A DNA stretch of 64,000 bases from an uncultured Streptococcus sp. (GCA_934215455.1 CAKPZX010000001.1:39484-103483); one strand, 5' to 3'; positions 1-7,928 are shown, numbered from the stretch's first letter. Notes: a model not told the origin generated them from the sequence alone. Numbers and translations are program-made.

Positions 1-438
1 GCTATGGGAGTCTCTAGTATGCTCTTTTCAGGTTGGATGGGAAAACTCGGAGACCGAATCGGGAATCACCGGCTCTTATTAATCGCCCTTCTTTATAGTG
101 GCTGTCTCTATATCCTTTGTGCCCAAGCGCAATCACCCCTTCAATTAGGGATTTTACGCTTCCTCTTTGGGATCGGGACAGGAGCCCTACTACCTGGAGT
201 TTCTGCATTATTGAATCGTTTAACCCCTCCTGAAGGGATTTCTCGGATCTTTAGCTACAACCAGCTCTTTTATTATTTAGGTGGCGTGTTAGGACCCATG
301 ATGGGATCGAGTATTTTCATGCATTTTGGCTATCACTGGGTTTTTTACGGCACAGCCCTCTTGGCCTTTACCGATTTGATGTTCCTCTTATTCTTATTTA
401 GAAAGTATTTGAAAGTGAGAGACGTACGTGCGAATTAA
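1..438 (+). CDS. pmrA: MFS efflux transporter, C-terminal part (PmrA-like); 5' end outside the window
   Basis: The reading frame is open from base 1, so this is the 3' part of a longer gene. The 145 visible codons give about five hydrophobic segments and an MFS motif A copy ([11 protein letters not shown]) near the visible start, as found at the beginning of the second six-helix half of a 12-helix drug transporter. Such proteins export drugs by proton antiport in the cytoplasmic membrane. The order with rpmG, secG, rnr and smpB matches the pmrA locus of S. pneumoniae, where PmrA is a fluoroquinolone efflux pump. That name rests on synteny plus family resemblance, and the substrate is not shown here. 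The last 11 bases overlap rpmG. Confidence 0.8.
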   Translation, partial: AMGVSSMLFSGWMGKLGDRIGNHRLLLIALLYSGCLYILCAQAQSPLQLGILRFLFGIGTGALLPGVSALLNRLTPPEGISRIFSYNQLFYYLGGVLGPMMGSSIFMHFGYHWVFYGTALLAFTDLMFLLFLFRKYLKVRDVRAN

Positions 439-577
439 AGTTCAATTGACCTGCACCAGCTGTGGGAGTCAGAATTATTTGACCAGTAAAAATACCAAAA
501 CCCATCCCGAAAAGATCGAGGTCTTGAAGTATTGTCCCAAGGAAAGAAAAGTAACCTTACATATTGAATCAAAATGA
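428..577 (+). CDS. rpmG: 50S ribosomal protein L33
   Basis: A 49-residue basic protein (begins [13 protein letters not shown], ends VTLHIESK), the normal length for bacterial L33, a component of the large ribosomal subunit near the E site. It starts with GTG inside the end of the upstream transporter gene (11-nt overlap), preceded by a purine-rich AGTGAGAG stretch. Three cysteines are visible: C9, C12 and C36. The fourth ligand position of zinc-binding L33 (after YCP) is lysine, so zinc binding by a complete four-Cys site is not supported. Streptococci usually carry several L33 paralogues, so this is one of them. The promoter of the next gene lies inside its 3' end. Confidence 0.9.
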   Translation: MRIKVQLTCTSCGSQNYLTSKNTKTHPEKIEVLKYCPKERKVTLHIESK

Positions 578-592
578 TTTTCATGGTATAAT
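564..592 (+). promoter_or_regulatory. Promoter of secG
   Basis: TTGAAT (564-569) and TATAAT (587-592) are separated by 17 bp, and a TG one base upstream makes it an extended -10. It lies mostly within the 3' end of rpmG and directs transcription into secG; the secG Shine-Dalgarno AAGGAG is at 605-610. Confidence 0.75.
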
Positions 593-618
593 AGTGAAGA
601 TTTTAAGGAGTTTTGAAT

Positions 619-852
619 ATGAGCGGAGCATTAACAACTATTTTACTAGTATTATCAGTATTGATTATTATCGCAATTTTTATGCAACCAACAAAAAACC
701 AATCGAGCAACGTCTTTGACGCAAGCTCAAATGACTTGTTTGAACGTTCAAAAGCGCGCGGGTTTGAAGCCGTGATGCAGCGTTTAACAGCTATTATGAT
801 CTTCTTTTGGTTATTGATCGCGATGATCTTAATGGTACTTTCTAGTAGATAA
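619..852 (+). CDS. secG: Preprotein translocase subunit SecG
   Basis: A 77-residue protein with two hydrophobic helices (about residues 3-23 and 55-75) joined by a polar, NQSS-rich loop, which is the SecG layout. SecG is the small subunit of the SecYEG channel and assists SecA-driven export. The ATG at 619 is chosen because it lies 8 nt after AAGGAG; a TTG two codons upstream is also in frame but has poorer spacing. The gene has its own promoter and is followed by a hairpin with a T-rich tail, so it can be expressed separately from rnr. The position between rpmG and rnr is conserved in streptococci. Confidence 0.92.
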   Translation: MSGALTTILLVLSVLIIIAIFMQPTKNQSSNVFDASSNDLFERSKARGFEAVMQRLTAIMIFFWLLIAMILMVLSSR

Positions 853-890
853 GATAGGCTCAGACAATGTCTTTGCCTATTTTTATTTTG
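853..890 (+). terminator. Terminator after secG
   Basis: ATAGGC (854-859) pairs with GCCTAT (875-880), with an inner AGACA/TGTCT stem, followed by TTTTATTTT. This may partially separate secG from rnr. Confidence 0.7.
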
Positions 891-920
891 TAAAACAAAG
901 ACACAAGTAGATAGAAAAAA

Positions 921-951
921 GGAGGCTGGATAACCAGCAAATAAATCAATG
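921..951 (+). promoter_or_regulatory. Unusual ribosome binding site of rnr with a hairpin in the spacer
   Basis: The only strong Shine-Dalgarno, GGAGG (921-925), is 23 nt from the rnr ATG (949). Between them GCTGG (925-929), loop ATAA and CCAGC (934-938) form a perfect 5-bp hairpin. Folding it out leaves about 10 nt between the Shine-Dalgarno and the start, close to a functional distance. Structure-assisted initiation is an inference from this geometry. Confidence 0.5.
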
Positions 952-3309
952 AAAACAAGTATTAAAGAATATTTACAAGAGCATGACAAAGCCCAGATCA
1001 ATGATCTGGCAGCAGCTCTAGGAAAAGAAGGGTCTAAGGATTTCCGTGACTTGGTCAAAACCATCTCTCTGATGGAACGCCGTCATGAGTTGAAATTCGA
1101 AGATGATGGCTCTCTTCGTTTGGCTCAAAAGAAGGCCCCAGCTATTACCCTCAAGGGGATTTTTCATGCCCATAAAAATGGCTTTGGCTTTGTCAGTTTA
1201 GAGGGCGAAGAAGAGGATCTCTTTGTTGGCCGAAATGATGTCAACCACGCCATCGATGGGGATACTGTTGAGATCGTCATTACCAAGGTAGCAGACCGAA
1301 ACAAAGGAACGGCAGCAGAAGCTAAGATTATTGATGTCTTGGAGCATAGCATTAAAACGGTAGTTGGACAAATCGTTCTGGATGAGGAAAAGCCTAAATA
1401 TGCCGGCTACATTCGTTCGAAAAATCAAAAGATCAGCCAGCTGATCTATGTGAAGAAGCCAGCCATCCAATTGGAAGGGACCGAAATTCTCAAGGTCGAA
1501 ATTGATCAATATCCGAGCCGCAAACACAATTATTTTGTGGCGACGGTACGGGATGTGGTCGGTCATGTGACAGATCCAGGAATCGATGTCTTGGAAGTGT
1601 TAGAATCCATGGACATCGTCTCAGAATTTCCAGAAGAAGTGCTGAAAGAGGCTGCGCAGGTTCCAGATGCACCGTCTGCTAAGGATTTAGAGGGACGCTT
1701 AGATCTGCGTGAGGAGATTACCTTTACCATCGATGGGGCAGATGCCAAAGACTTGGATGATGCTGTTCATATCAAGCTACTCAAGAACGGCAACTTTGAG
1801 CTGGGGGTTCACATCGCAGATGTCTCTTATTACGTTACAGAAGGCTCAGCACTTGACAAGGAAGCTCTAAATCGTGCGACCTCTGTCTATGTGACCGACC
1901 GGGTAGTACCTATGCTTCCAGAACGATTGTCCAATGGGATCTGTTCTTTGAATCCGAATGTGGACCGCCTGACCCAGTCTGCCATCATGGAGATTGATCC
2001 ACATGGCAAGGTCGTCAAGCATACCATTACCCAAACAGTGATCAATACAACCTTCCGAATGACCTATAGCGACGTCAATGATATCTTAGCGGGAGACGAA
2101 GAAAAGGCTCAAACCTTTAAGAAAATTGTCCCAAGTATTCATCAAATGGCCACCTTGCATGGCATTCTAGAAAGCATGCGGATTCGCCGGGGAGCCCTCA
2201 ATTTTGATACCAATGAGGCTAAAATTCTGGTCAATAAAGAAGGAAAACCAGTCGACATTGTCCTTCGTCAAAGAGGAATTGCCGAGCGGATGATTGAGTC
2301 CTTTATGTTGATCGCTAATGAGACAGTGGCGGAGCACTTTACGAGACTGAAACTACCGTTCATCTACCGGATCCACGAAGATCCAAAAGCAGAAAAAGTA
2401 CAGAAGTTTATCGATTATGCTTCCAGCTTTGGGATCCAAATCTACGGAACGGCCAGTGAGATGAGTCAAGAAGCCCTGCAAGAAATTATGCGCAAGGTCG
2501 AAGGAGAACCCTATGCGGATGTTCTTTCGATGATGTTGTTGCGCTCGATGCAGCAGGCTCGCTATTCAGAGCACAACCATGGCCACTATGGGCTTGCTGC
2601 TGAGTATTATACCCACTTTACCAGTCCCATTCGTCGTTATCCGGACTTGATGGTTCATCGAATGGTGCGCGAATATGGGAAATCCCAAGAAGTGGCAGAG
2701 CATTTCGAACAAGTTCTTCCAGACATTGCCAGCCAATCCTCTAGTCGGGAACGCCGGGCTATTGATGCGGAGCGCGAAGTAGAAGCCATGAAGAAGGCTG
2801 AATACATGGAAGACTATGTTGGAGAAGAGTACGATGCTGTGGTTTCCAGTGTGGTGAAATTTGGCCTCTTTGTGGAGTTGCCAAATACGGTTGAAGGCTT
2901 GATCCATATTACCAATCTTCCTGAATTCTACCATTTTAACGAACGGGATCTAACCCTTCGCGGAGAAAAATCAGGAGTGACCTTCCGTGTAGGTCAGCAA
3001 ATCCGGATCAAGGTAGAAAGAGCCGACAAGATGACAGGAGAGATTGATTTCTCTTATATTCCAAGTGAATGGGATGTCGTCGAAAAAGGCCTCAAGTCTA
3101 AAGGGCGTGACCGAGATGGCAACCGCAGGGATCGCAGACGCAAGGACAAAAAAGTTTCTAAGGGATCAACCGCTAGAAAAGATGACAAGCGGAAAGATTC
3201 TTCCTCTAAAACCAAAAAGAAAAAAGGGAAGAAACCATTTTACAAGGAAGTAGCAAAGAAAGGAGCCAAACATGGCAAAGGGCGAAGGAAAGGTAGTCGC
3301 GCAAAATAA
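949..3309 (+). CDS. rnr: Ribonuclease R (3'-5' exoribonuclease)
   Basis: A 786-residue RNase R of normal length. Order: an N-terminal helix-turn-helix-like region (1-60), cold-shock/OB domains (about 65-220), the RNB catalytic domain with the acidic motif [11 protein letters not shown] (about 262-272), and a C-terminal S1 domain (about 640-715). A very basic Lys/Arg/Ser tail of about 70 residues follows. It degrades structured RNA processively and, with SmpB/tmRNA, takes part in ribosome rescue and RNA quality control. The start at 949 matches the family N-terminus although its Shine-Dalgarno is unusually distant. The 3' end overlaps smpB by 38 nt, indicating translational coupling of the two partners. 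Confidence 0.96.
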   Translation: MKTSIKEYLQEHDKAQINDLAAALGKEGSKDFRDLVKTISLMERRHELKFEDDGSLRLAQKKAPAITLKGIFHAHKNGFGFVSLEGEEEDLFVGRNDVNHAIDGDTVEIVITKVADRNKGTAAEAKIIDVLEHSIKTVVGQIVLDEEKPKYAGYIRSKNQKISQLIYVKKPAIQLEGTEILKVEIDQYPSRKHNYFVATVRDVVGHVTDPGIDVLEVLESMDIVSEFPEEVLKEAAQVPDAPSAKDLEGRLDLREEITFTIDGADAKDLDDAVHIKLLKNGNFELGVHIADVSYYVTEGSALDKEALNRATSVYVTDRVVPMLPERLSNGICSLNPNVDRLTQSAIMEIDPHGKVVKHTITQTVINTTFRMTYSDVNDILAGDEEKAQTFKKIVPSIHQMATLHGILESMRIRRGALNFDTNEAKILVNKEGKPVDIVLRQRGIAERMIESFMLIANETVAEHFTRLKLPFIYRIHEDPKAEKVQKFIDYASSFGIQIYGTASEMSQEALQEIMRKVEGEPYADVLSMMLLRSMQQARYSEHNHGHYGLAAEYYTHFTSPIRRYPDLMVHRMVREYGKSQEVAEHFEQVLPDIASQSSSRERRAIDAEREVEAMKKAEYMEDYVGEEYDAVVSSVVKFGLFVELPNTVEGLIHITNLPEFYHFNERDLTLRGEKSGVTFRVGQQIRIKVERADKMTGEIDFSYIPSEWDVVEKGLKSKGRDRDGNRRDRRRKDKKVSKGSTARKDDKRKDSSSKTKKKKGKKPFYKEVAKKGAKHGKGRRKGSRAK

Positions 3310-3739
3310 AAAGGCGAGACATGACTACACCATCGTGGATACGATTGAAGCAGGGATGGTGCTGACGGGGACAGAGATCAAAAGTGTCCGTGCAGCACGC
3401 ATTAACTTGAAAGATGGCTTTGCACAAGTAAAAAATGGCGAAGTTTGGCTTAGCAATGTCCACATTTCCCCTTACGAGGAAGGGAATATCTGGAACCAAG
3501 ACCCAGACCGTCGTCGCAAGCTCCTGCTTCATAAAAAGCAAATCCAAAAGCTGGACCAAGACACTAAAGGGACCGGAATGACCTTGGTGCCTTTGAAGGT
3601 CTATCTCAAAGATGGCTATGCTAAATTGCTTTTGGGGCTTGCTAAAGGGAAACATGATTATGACAAGCGTGAATCCATCAAACGTCGGGAACAAAACCGG
3701 GATATTGCACGGGTCATGAAACAATACAATACACGTTAA
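3272..3739 (+). CDS. smpB: SsrA-binding protein SmpB
   Basis: A 155-residue SmpB. The motifs [23 protein letters not shown] and the basic C-terminal tail ([15 protein letters not shown]) are characteristic. SmpB carries tmRNA into stalled ribosomes for trans-translation; its C-terminal tail enters the mRNA channel. The ATG lies inside the end of rnr, with AAGGAG a few bases upstream, so the 38-nt overlap appears real. Linkage with RNase R is functionally coherent because RNase R removes the defective mRNA. A terminator follows directly. Confidence 0.96.
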   Translation: MAKGEGKVVAQNKKARHDYTIVDTIEAGMVLTGTEIKSVRAARINLKDGFAQVKNGEVWLSNVHISPYEEGNIWNQDPDRRRKLLLHKKQIQKLDQDTKGTGMTLVPLKVYLKDGYAKLLLGLAKGKHDYDKRESIKRREQNRDIARVMKQYNTR

Positions 3740-3741
3740 AG

Positions 3742-3783
3742 AAAAAGGCAGTTTTGAAACTTGTTTCAGATCTGTCTTTTTTA
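3742..3783 (+). terminator. Terminator after smpB
   Basis: An AAGGCAG...CTGTCTT stem with an inner TGAAAC/GTTTCA stem is followed by a run of six T. It closes the secG-rnr-smpB unit. Confidence 0.8.
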
Positions 3784-3794
3784 TGGTTTCTGCT

Positions 3795-3832
3795 TGTAAT
3801 CGCTTGCAAAACGATTGCTTATATTATATACT
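3795..3832 (+). promoter_or_regulatory. Promoter with cre-like operator for the C69 dipeptidase
   Basis: TTGCAA (3804-3809), a 17-bp spacer and TATACT (3827-3832) form a strong sigma-70 type promoter. TGTAATCGCTTGCA (3795-3808) matches the catabolite-response consensus TGWNANCGNTNWCA at all but one position and overlaps the -35. CcpA repression of this gene is therefore likely, and ccpA and hprK are in the same window. Downstream, AGGCT/AGCCT (about 3864-3889) may form a leader hairpin. Confidence 0.65.
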
Positions 3833-3914
3833 AAAATTAGGGTGTTGGTATAGTTGCTTTTCTTAGGCTTGAAAGTTTTTTTAGCCTCTTTTGTAGTCAA
3901 TAAGGAGAAAGACT

Positions 3915-5660
3915 ATGAAGAAAATCCTATTCAAACTACTGTTTGGCCTCATGCTGATCGCTCTCTTCCCTGTGCAGGTCGCACAAGCCTGTTCGGCCTT
4001 CATTGTAGGGAAGGACTTAACCACGGATGGCTCCATGCTGTACGGTCGTACAGAGGACTATCCCTATGCACCAGATGGTGGACGCCACAATCAAAACTTT
4101 GTTGTAGTTCCAGCAAAGGACTACAAGGAAGGAGATAAGATCGAAGATGAGTCCAATGGCTTTACCTATCCTCATTTGAGCCATGAAATGAAGTACACAG
4201 CGACCTATGATGCTGCGCGTGGTGATGGAAGTAACGGGAATTTCGGAGCTCATGGTTTTAATGAAGTGGGCGTGTCAATGACAGCGACAGTATCAGCGAC
4301 TCCTCATGACAAGATTTTGAAAGCCGACCCTTTGGTCAAGGATGGCCTACCAGAAGCTTCCATGATCGACTTGGTCTTGCCTCGTGCAAAAACTGCTCGA
4401 GAAGGAATCGAAATTGTTGCCAAGACCTTGGATGAAAAAGGTTCTGCCGAAGGGAACATTATCGTTGTAGCAGATAAAAATGAGCTCTGGTACATGGAAA
4501 TCCTCTCAGGTCACCAATATGTGGCTATTAAATTCCCACAAGACCGCTATGCTATTTTTGCCAATACCTACTATTTGGGACATGTGGATCTCAAGGACAA
4601 GGACAATGTCATTGCTTCACAAGATGTAGAAACAGTAGCTAAGAAAGCCGACCATTACAAGACGGATAAGGATGGCAAGTTCCATATTGCGGACTCTTAT
4701 GGTCCGGACGAATACACCGAACGCAACCGCTCACGGACCTATGCAGGGATTACCTTGATGGATCCAAAAGCGGATGTCAAATATGATGATCAACACTTTG
4801 ATCTACTTCGTAAACCAACGGATCCTTCTAAGAAGTATAGTCTAGAAGATGTTTTCGCCGAACAACGGAACCGTTTCGAACACCTCAAACAATTTACAGC
4901 AGATGACTTGGCCGAACCAGGTAAAAAAGTTGATACCAAGAAATACAAGTATGCTCTAGGAAATGAAAACGTCATTGATGCCCATGTCTATCAAATCAAG
5001 AAAGACTTGCCAAGTCCATTTGGTGGAATCGTTTGGTTGGGTCTCGCCCAAAGTCGCAATACCCCATATGTCCCATTCTATGGCTTGGTCAATGACACCT
5101 ACGGTGCCTTTAAAGTCCGCTCTGCTAAGTATGATCCAACTTCATGGTATTGGGCTGTTTGGCATATCGACCAAATGGTCATGAAATATCCAGACCTCTT
5201 TGGCACCAGTATCCAAGATAAATGGAAAGAAATGGAAGCCGGCTGGATCAAGGAACAAGCTGCTTTGGATAAAAAATATAGTGGTCTCACAGATGAGCAA
5301 GCCAAAGATCTTCAAGGTGAAGTTACCAAGGAATCCATGGATCGAGCAGATGTAATCTTCAAACAAATCAAGGCTACTGAAAAGGAAATGGAAGATAAGA
5401 TTCGTGAAGAAAAGGGCTTGGAAGCTGACTTTGTCTACGATGGCTATAACAAAGCGAATTTAATGGCTGCTGCTGAAAAAGACAGTTCAGACAAGAAGCC
5501 AGAAACTTGTCAGGAAGCGCTCGGAGATACCCCTAAAAAGGCTAGCCAGACTCAAGATTCAAGTGTGGTCTTCTCAGTCCTTCTTGGGGTATTGGCTGTT
5601 TGTGGATTTAGTTTAGCTGGATTCTTTTATAAAAAATCAAAAAATAAAGAGGATGAATAG
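3915..5660 (+). CDS. Surface C69-family dipeptidase
   Basis: A 581-residue secreted peptidase. A signal peptide (1-25, ending VAQA) precedes Cys26, which in the C69/U34 family becomes the N-terminal nucleophile; the following CSAFIVGKDLT and GRTEDY segments fit that family. The body (about 26-520) is the peptidase domain, with a Lys/Glu-rich helical region near 430-500. The end has one hydrophobic segment and a positively charged tail (YKKSKNKEDE), so it stays at the cell surface. Just before that segment, SQTQDSS sits where an LPxTG motif would be and looks like a degenerate sortase signal. Probable role: hydrolysis of di/oligopeptides outside the cell. Relative to S. pneumoniae it is inserted between smpB and tehB. 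A Shine-Dalgarno AAGGAG precedes the ATG. Confidence 0.88.
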   Translation: MKKILFKLLFGLMLIALFPVQVAQACSAFIVGKDLTTDGSMLYGRTEDYPYAPDGGRHNQNFVVVPAKDYKEGDKIEDESNGFTYPHLSHEMKYTATYDAARGDGSNGNFGAHGFNEVGVSMTATVSATPHDKILKADPLVKDGLPEASMIDLVLPRAKTAREGIEIVAKTLDEKGSAEGNIIVVADKNELWYMEILSGHQYVAIKFPQDRYAIFANTYYLGHVDLKDKDNVIASQDVETVAKKADHYKTDKDGKFHIADSYGPDEYTERNRSRTYAGITLMDPKADVKYDDQHFDLLRKPTDPSKKYSLEDVFAEQRNRFEHLKQFTADDLAEPGKKVDTKKYKYALGNENVIDAHVYQIKKDLPSPFGGIVWLGLAQSRNTPYVPFYGLVNDTYGAFKVRSAKYDPTSWYWAVWHIDQMVMKYPDLFGTSIQDKWKEMEAGWIKEQAALDKKYSGLTDEQAKDLQGEVTKESMDRADVIFKQIKATEKEMEDKIREEKGLEADFVYDGYNKANLMAAAEKDSSDKKPETCQEALGDTPKKASQTQDSSVVFSVLLGVLAVCGFSLAGFFYKKSKNKEDE

Positions 5661-5668
5661 ATCCTAAC

Positions 5669-5704
5669 AAGGAGGTTTCGCTAGAAAGCGGAGCCTCTTT
5701 TTCC
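5669..5704 (+). terminator. Terminator after the C69 dipeptidase
   Basis: GAGG...CCTC with an inner CGCT/AGCG stem is followed by five or more T. Confidence 0.75.
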
Positions 5705-5707
5705 AAC

Positions 5708-5736
5708 TTGTAAAAAGGGGCTTTTTTCTGTATGAT
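5708..5736 (+). promoter_or_regulatory. Promoter of tehB
   Basis: TTGTAA (5708-5713), a 17-bp spacer and TATGAT (5731-5736), with TG directly before the -10. Confidence 0.65.
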
Positions 5737-5766
5737 AAGGGTACAGAAAGAAAAAGGAGAAGCAGC

Positions 5767-6627
5767 ATGACACAAAAATTGATTGCATACAAGCGCATGC
5801 CTATCTGGACCAAGGATACCATGCCAGAAGCTCTTCAAAGAAAGCACAATACCAAGGTCGGAACCTGGGGGAAGATTACTGTTTTAAAGGGTCAGTTACG
5901 ATTTATTGAATTGACCGAAGAGGGGGAAGAAATCGCGAGCCACCTCTTTGAAGCAGGAGCAGAAAACCCCATGGCTGAGCCTCAGGCCTGGCACCGTGTG
6001 GAAGCAGCGACGGACGATGTGGAGTGGTACTTGGAATTTTACTGTGAGCCAAAAGACTATTTCCCAAAAAAATACAACACTAATCCTGTCCATTCAGAAG
6101 TACTAGAAGCAGTGGGAATTGTCCCAGCTGGAAAGGCACTGGATCTAGGATGCGGGCAAGGCCGCAACGCCCTCTTTTTGGCCCAACATGGCTTTGACGT
6201 GACAGCAGTGGATCAAAATGAACTGGCTCTTGATATCTTACAAAGTATTGTCGCTGAGGAAGATCTAGAGATGCCTGTGGGCCTCTATGATATCAATGCT
6301 GCAGCTCTTACCCAAAACTATGATTTCATCGTATCGACTGTGGTCCTCATGTTTTTAGAGGCTGATCGAATCCCGGCGATCATCCGCAATATGCAAGAGC
6401 ATACCAATCCAGGGGGCTACAATCTCATTGTCTGTGCCATGGATACGGAAGATTATCCTTGCCATATGCCCTTCTCGTTCACCTTTAAAGAAGGAGAATT
6501 GGCGGAGTATTACAAGGATTGGGAATTGGTCAAGTACAATGAAAATCCAGGCCATCTCCATCGTCGAGATGAGAATGGCCATCGGATTCAACTTCGATTT
6601 GCAACCATGTTGGCAAAGAAAAAATAA
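5767..6627 (+). CDS. tehB: SAM-dependent methyltransferase TehB
   Basis: A 286-residue protein with a cupin-like DUF1971 N-terminal domain (about 1-95, ending near WYLEFYCEP) fused to a class I methyltransferase domain. The SAM-binding motif LDLGCGQG is at 125-132 and a VDQNE acidic loop follows. This two-part layout is typical of the long TehB form in streptococci. TehB methylates tellurite and other chalcogen anions in vitro, and its physiological substrate is uncertain. The gene sits downstream of smpB as in S. pneumoniae, apart from the inserted dipeptidase. It has its own promoter and its ATG follows an AAGGAGA ribosome binding site. A GC-rich hairpin follows the stop codon. Confidence 0.9.
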   Translation: MTQKLIAYKRMPIWTKDTMPEALQRKHNTKVGTWGKITVLKGQLRFIELTEEGEEIASHLFEAGAENPMAEPQAWHRVEAATDDVEWYLEFYCEPKDYFPKKYNTNPVHSEVLEAVGIVPAGKALDLGCGQGRNALFLAQHGFDVTAVDQNELALDILQSIVAEEDLEMPVGLYDINAAALTQNYDFIVSTVVLMFLEADRIPAIIRNMQEHTNPGGYNLIVCAMDTEDYPCHMPFSFTFKEGELAEYYKDWELVKYNENPGHLHRRDENGHRIQLRFATMLAKKK

Positions 6628-6630
6628 AGA

Positions 6631-6657
6631 AAAAGCAGGATGTTAAGATCCTGCCTT
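6631..6657 (+). terminator. Terminator hairpin after tehB, left copy of a 27-bp direct repeat
   Basis: GCAGGAT (6635-6641), loop GTTAAG and ATCCTGC (6648-6654) form a perfect stem, but the following T-run is short (TTCAG). Twenty-five of these 27 bases recur at 6919-6945. The two copies bracket the structured repeat at 6683-6818. Confidence 0.7.
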
Positions 6658-6682
6658 CAGATTGAAGACAAAGTCATATAAA

Positions 6683-6818
6683 AAACTTTCCTTAGGTGAG
6701 TACGGACGTCAGCGAACTTCTTCGAAGTTCCAAGACTTAGTTTTGATCCTAGGGTCTCAAAACTCCCGAGTGCCTGAAACGTTATTGTTTCAGGCACTTT
6801 TCTCACAGCGGAAAGTTT
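6683..6818 (+). repeat. Structured RNA-like element, copy 1
   Basis: About 136 nt, closely matching 23164-23302. It can fold as a closed multibranch structure. AACTTTCC (6684-6691) pairs with GGAAAGTT (6810-6817) and GTGAG (6696-6700) with CTCAC (6802-6806). Inside are three hairpins: GAACTTC/GAAGTTC (6714-6730), AGTTTTGA/TCAAAACT (6739-6764) and GTGCCTGAAAC/GTTTCAGGCAC (6770-6797). There is no credible reading frame. The last stem differs from copy 2 by compensatory pairs, which argues for selection on RNA structure. I do not recognise it as a named family. Strand is given as drawn and transcription is unproven. Confidence 0.75.
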
Positions 6819-6947
6819 CGGTATTTTCTTGAATCGATTTAAAAATTGGAACTCATTTTTATTTTTTTTTGCAAAATCGCTTAACTTATTTTACTTTAAA
6901 GTAATTTGTTTACATTCTAAAAGCAAGATGTTAGGATCCTGCCTTTT
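6819..6947 (+). repeat. AT-rich tail of the element and right copy of the duplicated terminator
   Basis: The tail holds a T-run, the box AAAATCG and a perfect 14-bp palindrome TTACTTTAAAGTAA (6891-6904). It aligns loosely with the tail of the second element (AAAATCG near 23352). It ends in the second copy of the terminator hairpin (6919-6945, GCAAGAT...ATCCTGC), here with a better T-run (CTTTTTGC). The whole 6628-7043 interval contains no gene. Confidence 0.6.
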
Positions 6948-7043
6948 TGCTTTCTTACAAACAAGTTGAATAAGGTGATCAGTCTTTTTTTCATTTGCCA
7001 AAAGAAAAACCTTGTCCATAAAGGTAGGAGAAGGTTGGGGAAT

Positions 7044-7586
7044 TTAGTTCCAGCTAGCAAAGTCGCAGACACTGAGAATAATGGTTGCAATTTCGATTGG
7101 CTCTTCTTTCGCACCTGATTCTAGCCAGGTCACAATCACAGATTCGATGGTAGCAATGAAAATTTCTAGACCATACTTGTATGGAACTTGAAAGTCTGAA
7201 ATGATGTGTTCTTTAGAATGAGGAGTATCGTCTAGTGCATGGAGAGTAAAACTTCTTACCAATTTACGGAAGTCCGAGCAACAGGATTGGGACAATGCAT
7301 AAATAAAATCATAATTGTCTTTAATAGCAGTCAAGACATTGAGAAAGTTTACCTTGACAGGGCTTCCCTCAACGAAGAGGCTATCCAATTCTTGCATCAT
7401 GTCCATTTTCATTTGCTCAAACATGTCGTATTTATCGACATAGTGCAAGTAGAAGGTCCCGCGGTTAATCCCAGCGGTTTCGGTTAATTGTCGAATAGTG
7501 ATGCTTTCAAAAGGTTGTTGCAAGAGGAGTTTTGAGAGCGCATTTCGTAAGTCTGACTTGGTTGTTGTTTGTCTTTGGCGTACCAT
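7044..7586 (-). CDS. TetR-family transcriptional regulator
   Basis: A 180-residue protein. The N-terminal helix-turn-helix (about residues 8-52, with SITIRQLTETAGINRGTFYLHY) is a clear TetR DNA-binding domain. The C-terminal ligand-binding region resembles the short TetR_C domain found in DhaS/FasR-like regulators of Firmicutes. Such proteins usually repress nearby genes until a small ligand binds. No transporter is directly adjacent in divergent orientation, so the target is not evident. Direct repeats of the type TTAAAATAATTT lie upstream (about 7633-7660 and near 7813) and could be operator sequences, but AT-richness makes this weak. Confidence 0.85.
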   Translation of the reverse strand: MVRQRQTTTKSDLRNALSKLLLQQPFESITIRQLTETAGINRGTFYLHYVDKYDMFEQMKMDMMQELDSLFVEGSPVKVNFLNVLTAIKDNYDFIYALSQSCCSDFRKLVRSFTLHALDDTPHSKEHIISDFQVPYKYGLEIFIATIESVIVTWLESGAKEEPIEIATIILSVCDFASWN

Positions 7587-7895
7587 ATGTTCCTTTCTGT
7601 AGTTGTATCAATCTGTTCTTATTTATTTGACGTTAAAATAATTTATACTTTAAATAATTTCACGACACTAACAAAGAGCATTATACTCCAAAAGAATAAA
7701 TTAGACAACAATTCTCATTTTTGTACAGATAACGAAAAGTGTACAAAAATTTTACAAGTTTATGAATGACGGGCTCTGACAAGATTTTGTGAAAATCTCA
7801 CAATAATTAGTGATTTAAAATAATTCCCTCCTAAAAAAATGGTCAGGAAATTTTTAGGAAATGGAGGAGCAAGATGGAAAAGGGAGTGTAATAAA
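7587..7895. other. AT-rich intergenic region upstream of the tetR gene
   Basis: No gene is supported here. It contains the minus-strand start region of the TetR gene (Shine-Dalgarno AAGGAAC just upstream of its ATG) and repeats resembling TTtAAaATAATT at about 7633, 7650 and 7813. A five-codon ATG...TAA behind GGAGGAGC near 7874 is probably chance. No confident promoter for a rightward transcript was seen. Confidence 0.4.
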
Positions 7896-7926
7896 CCAAA
7901 AACCAGCACCGTTGAAGTGCTGGTTT
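7896..7926 (-). terminator. Terminator of mntH
   Basis: Read on the minus strand, AAACCAGCAC and GTGCTGGTTT form a 10-bp stem followed by a T-rich stretch. Confidence 0.8.
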
Positions 7927-7928
7927 CT

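Noticed and set aside
603-1064. Long minus-strand open frame across secG and the start of rnr
   Set aside because: Antisense shadow of two clear genes, with no ribosome binding site and no family features.
6891-6904. TTACTTTAAAGTAA palindrome as an operator for the TetR gene
   Set aside because: It lies 140 bp beyond the 3' end of that gene and inside the repeat tail, so an operator role is unlikely.
7872-7893. ATGGAAAAGGGAGTGTAA, a five-codon ORF behind a strong GGAGGAGC
   Set aside because: Too short to support, no promoter, and purine-rich sequence makes the match likely by chance.
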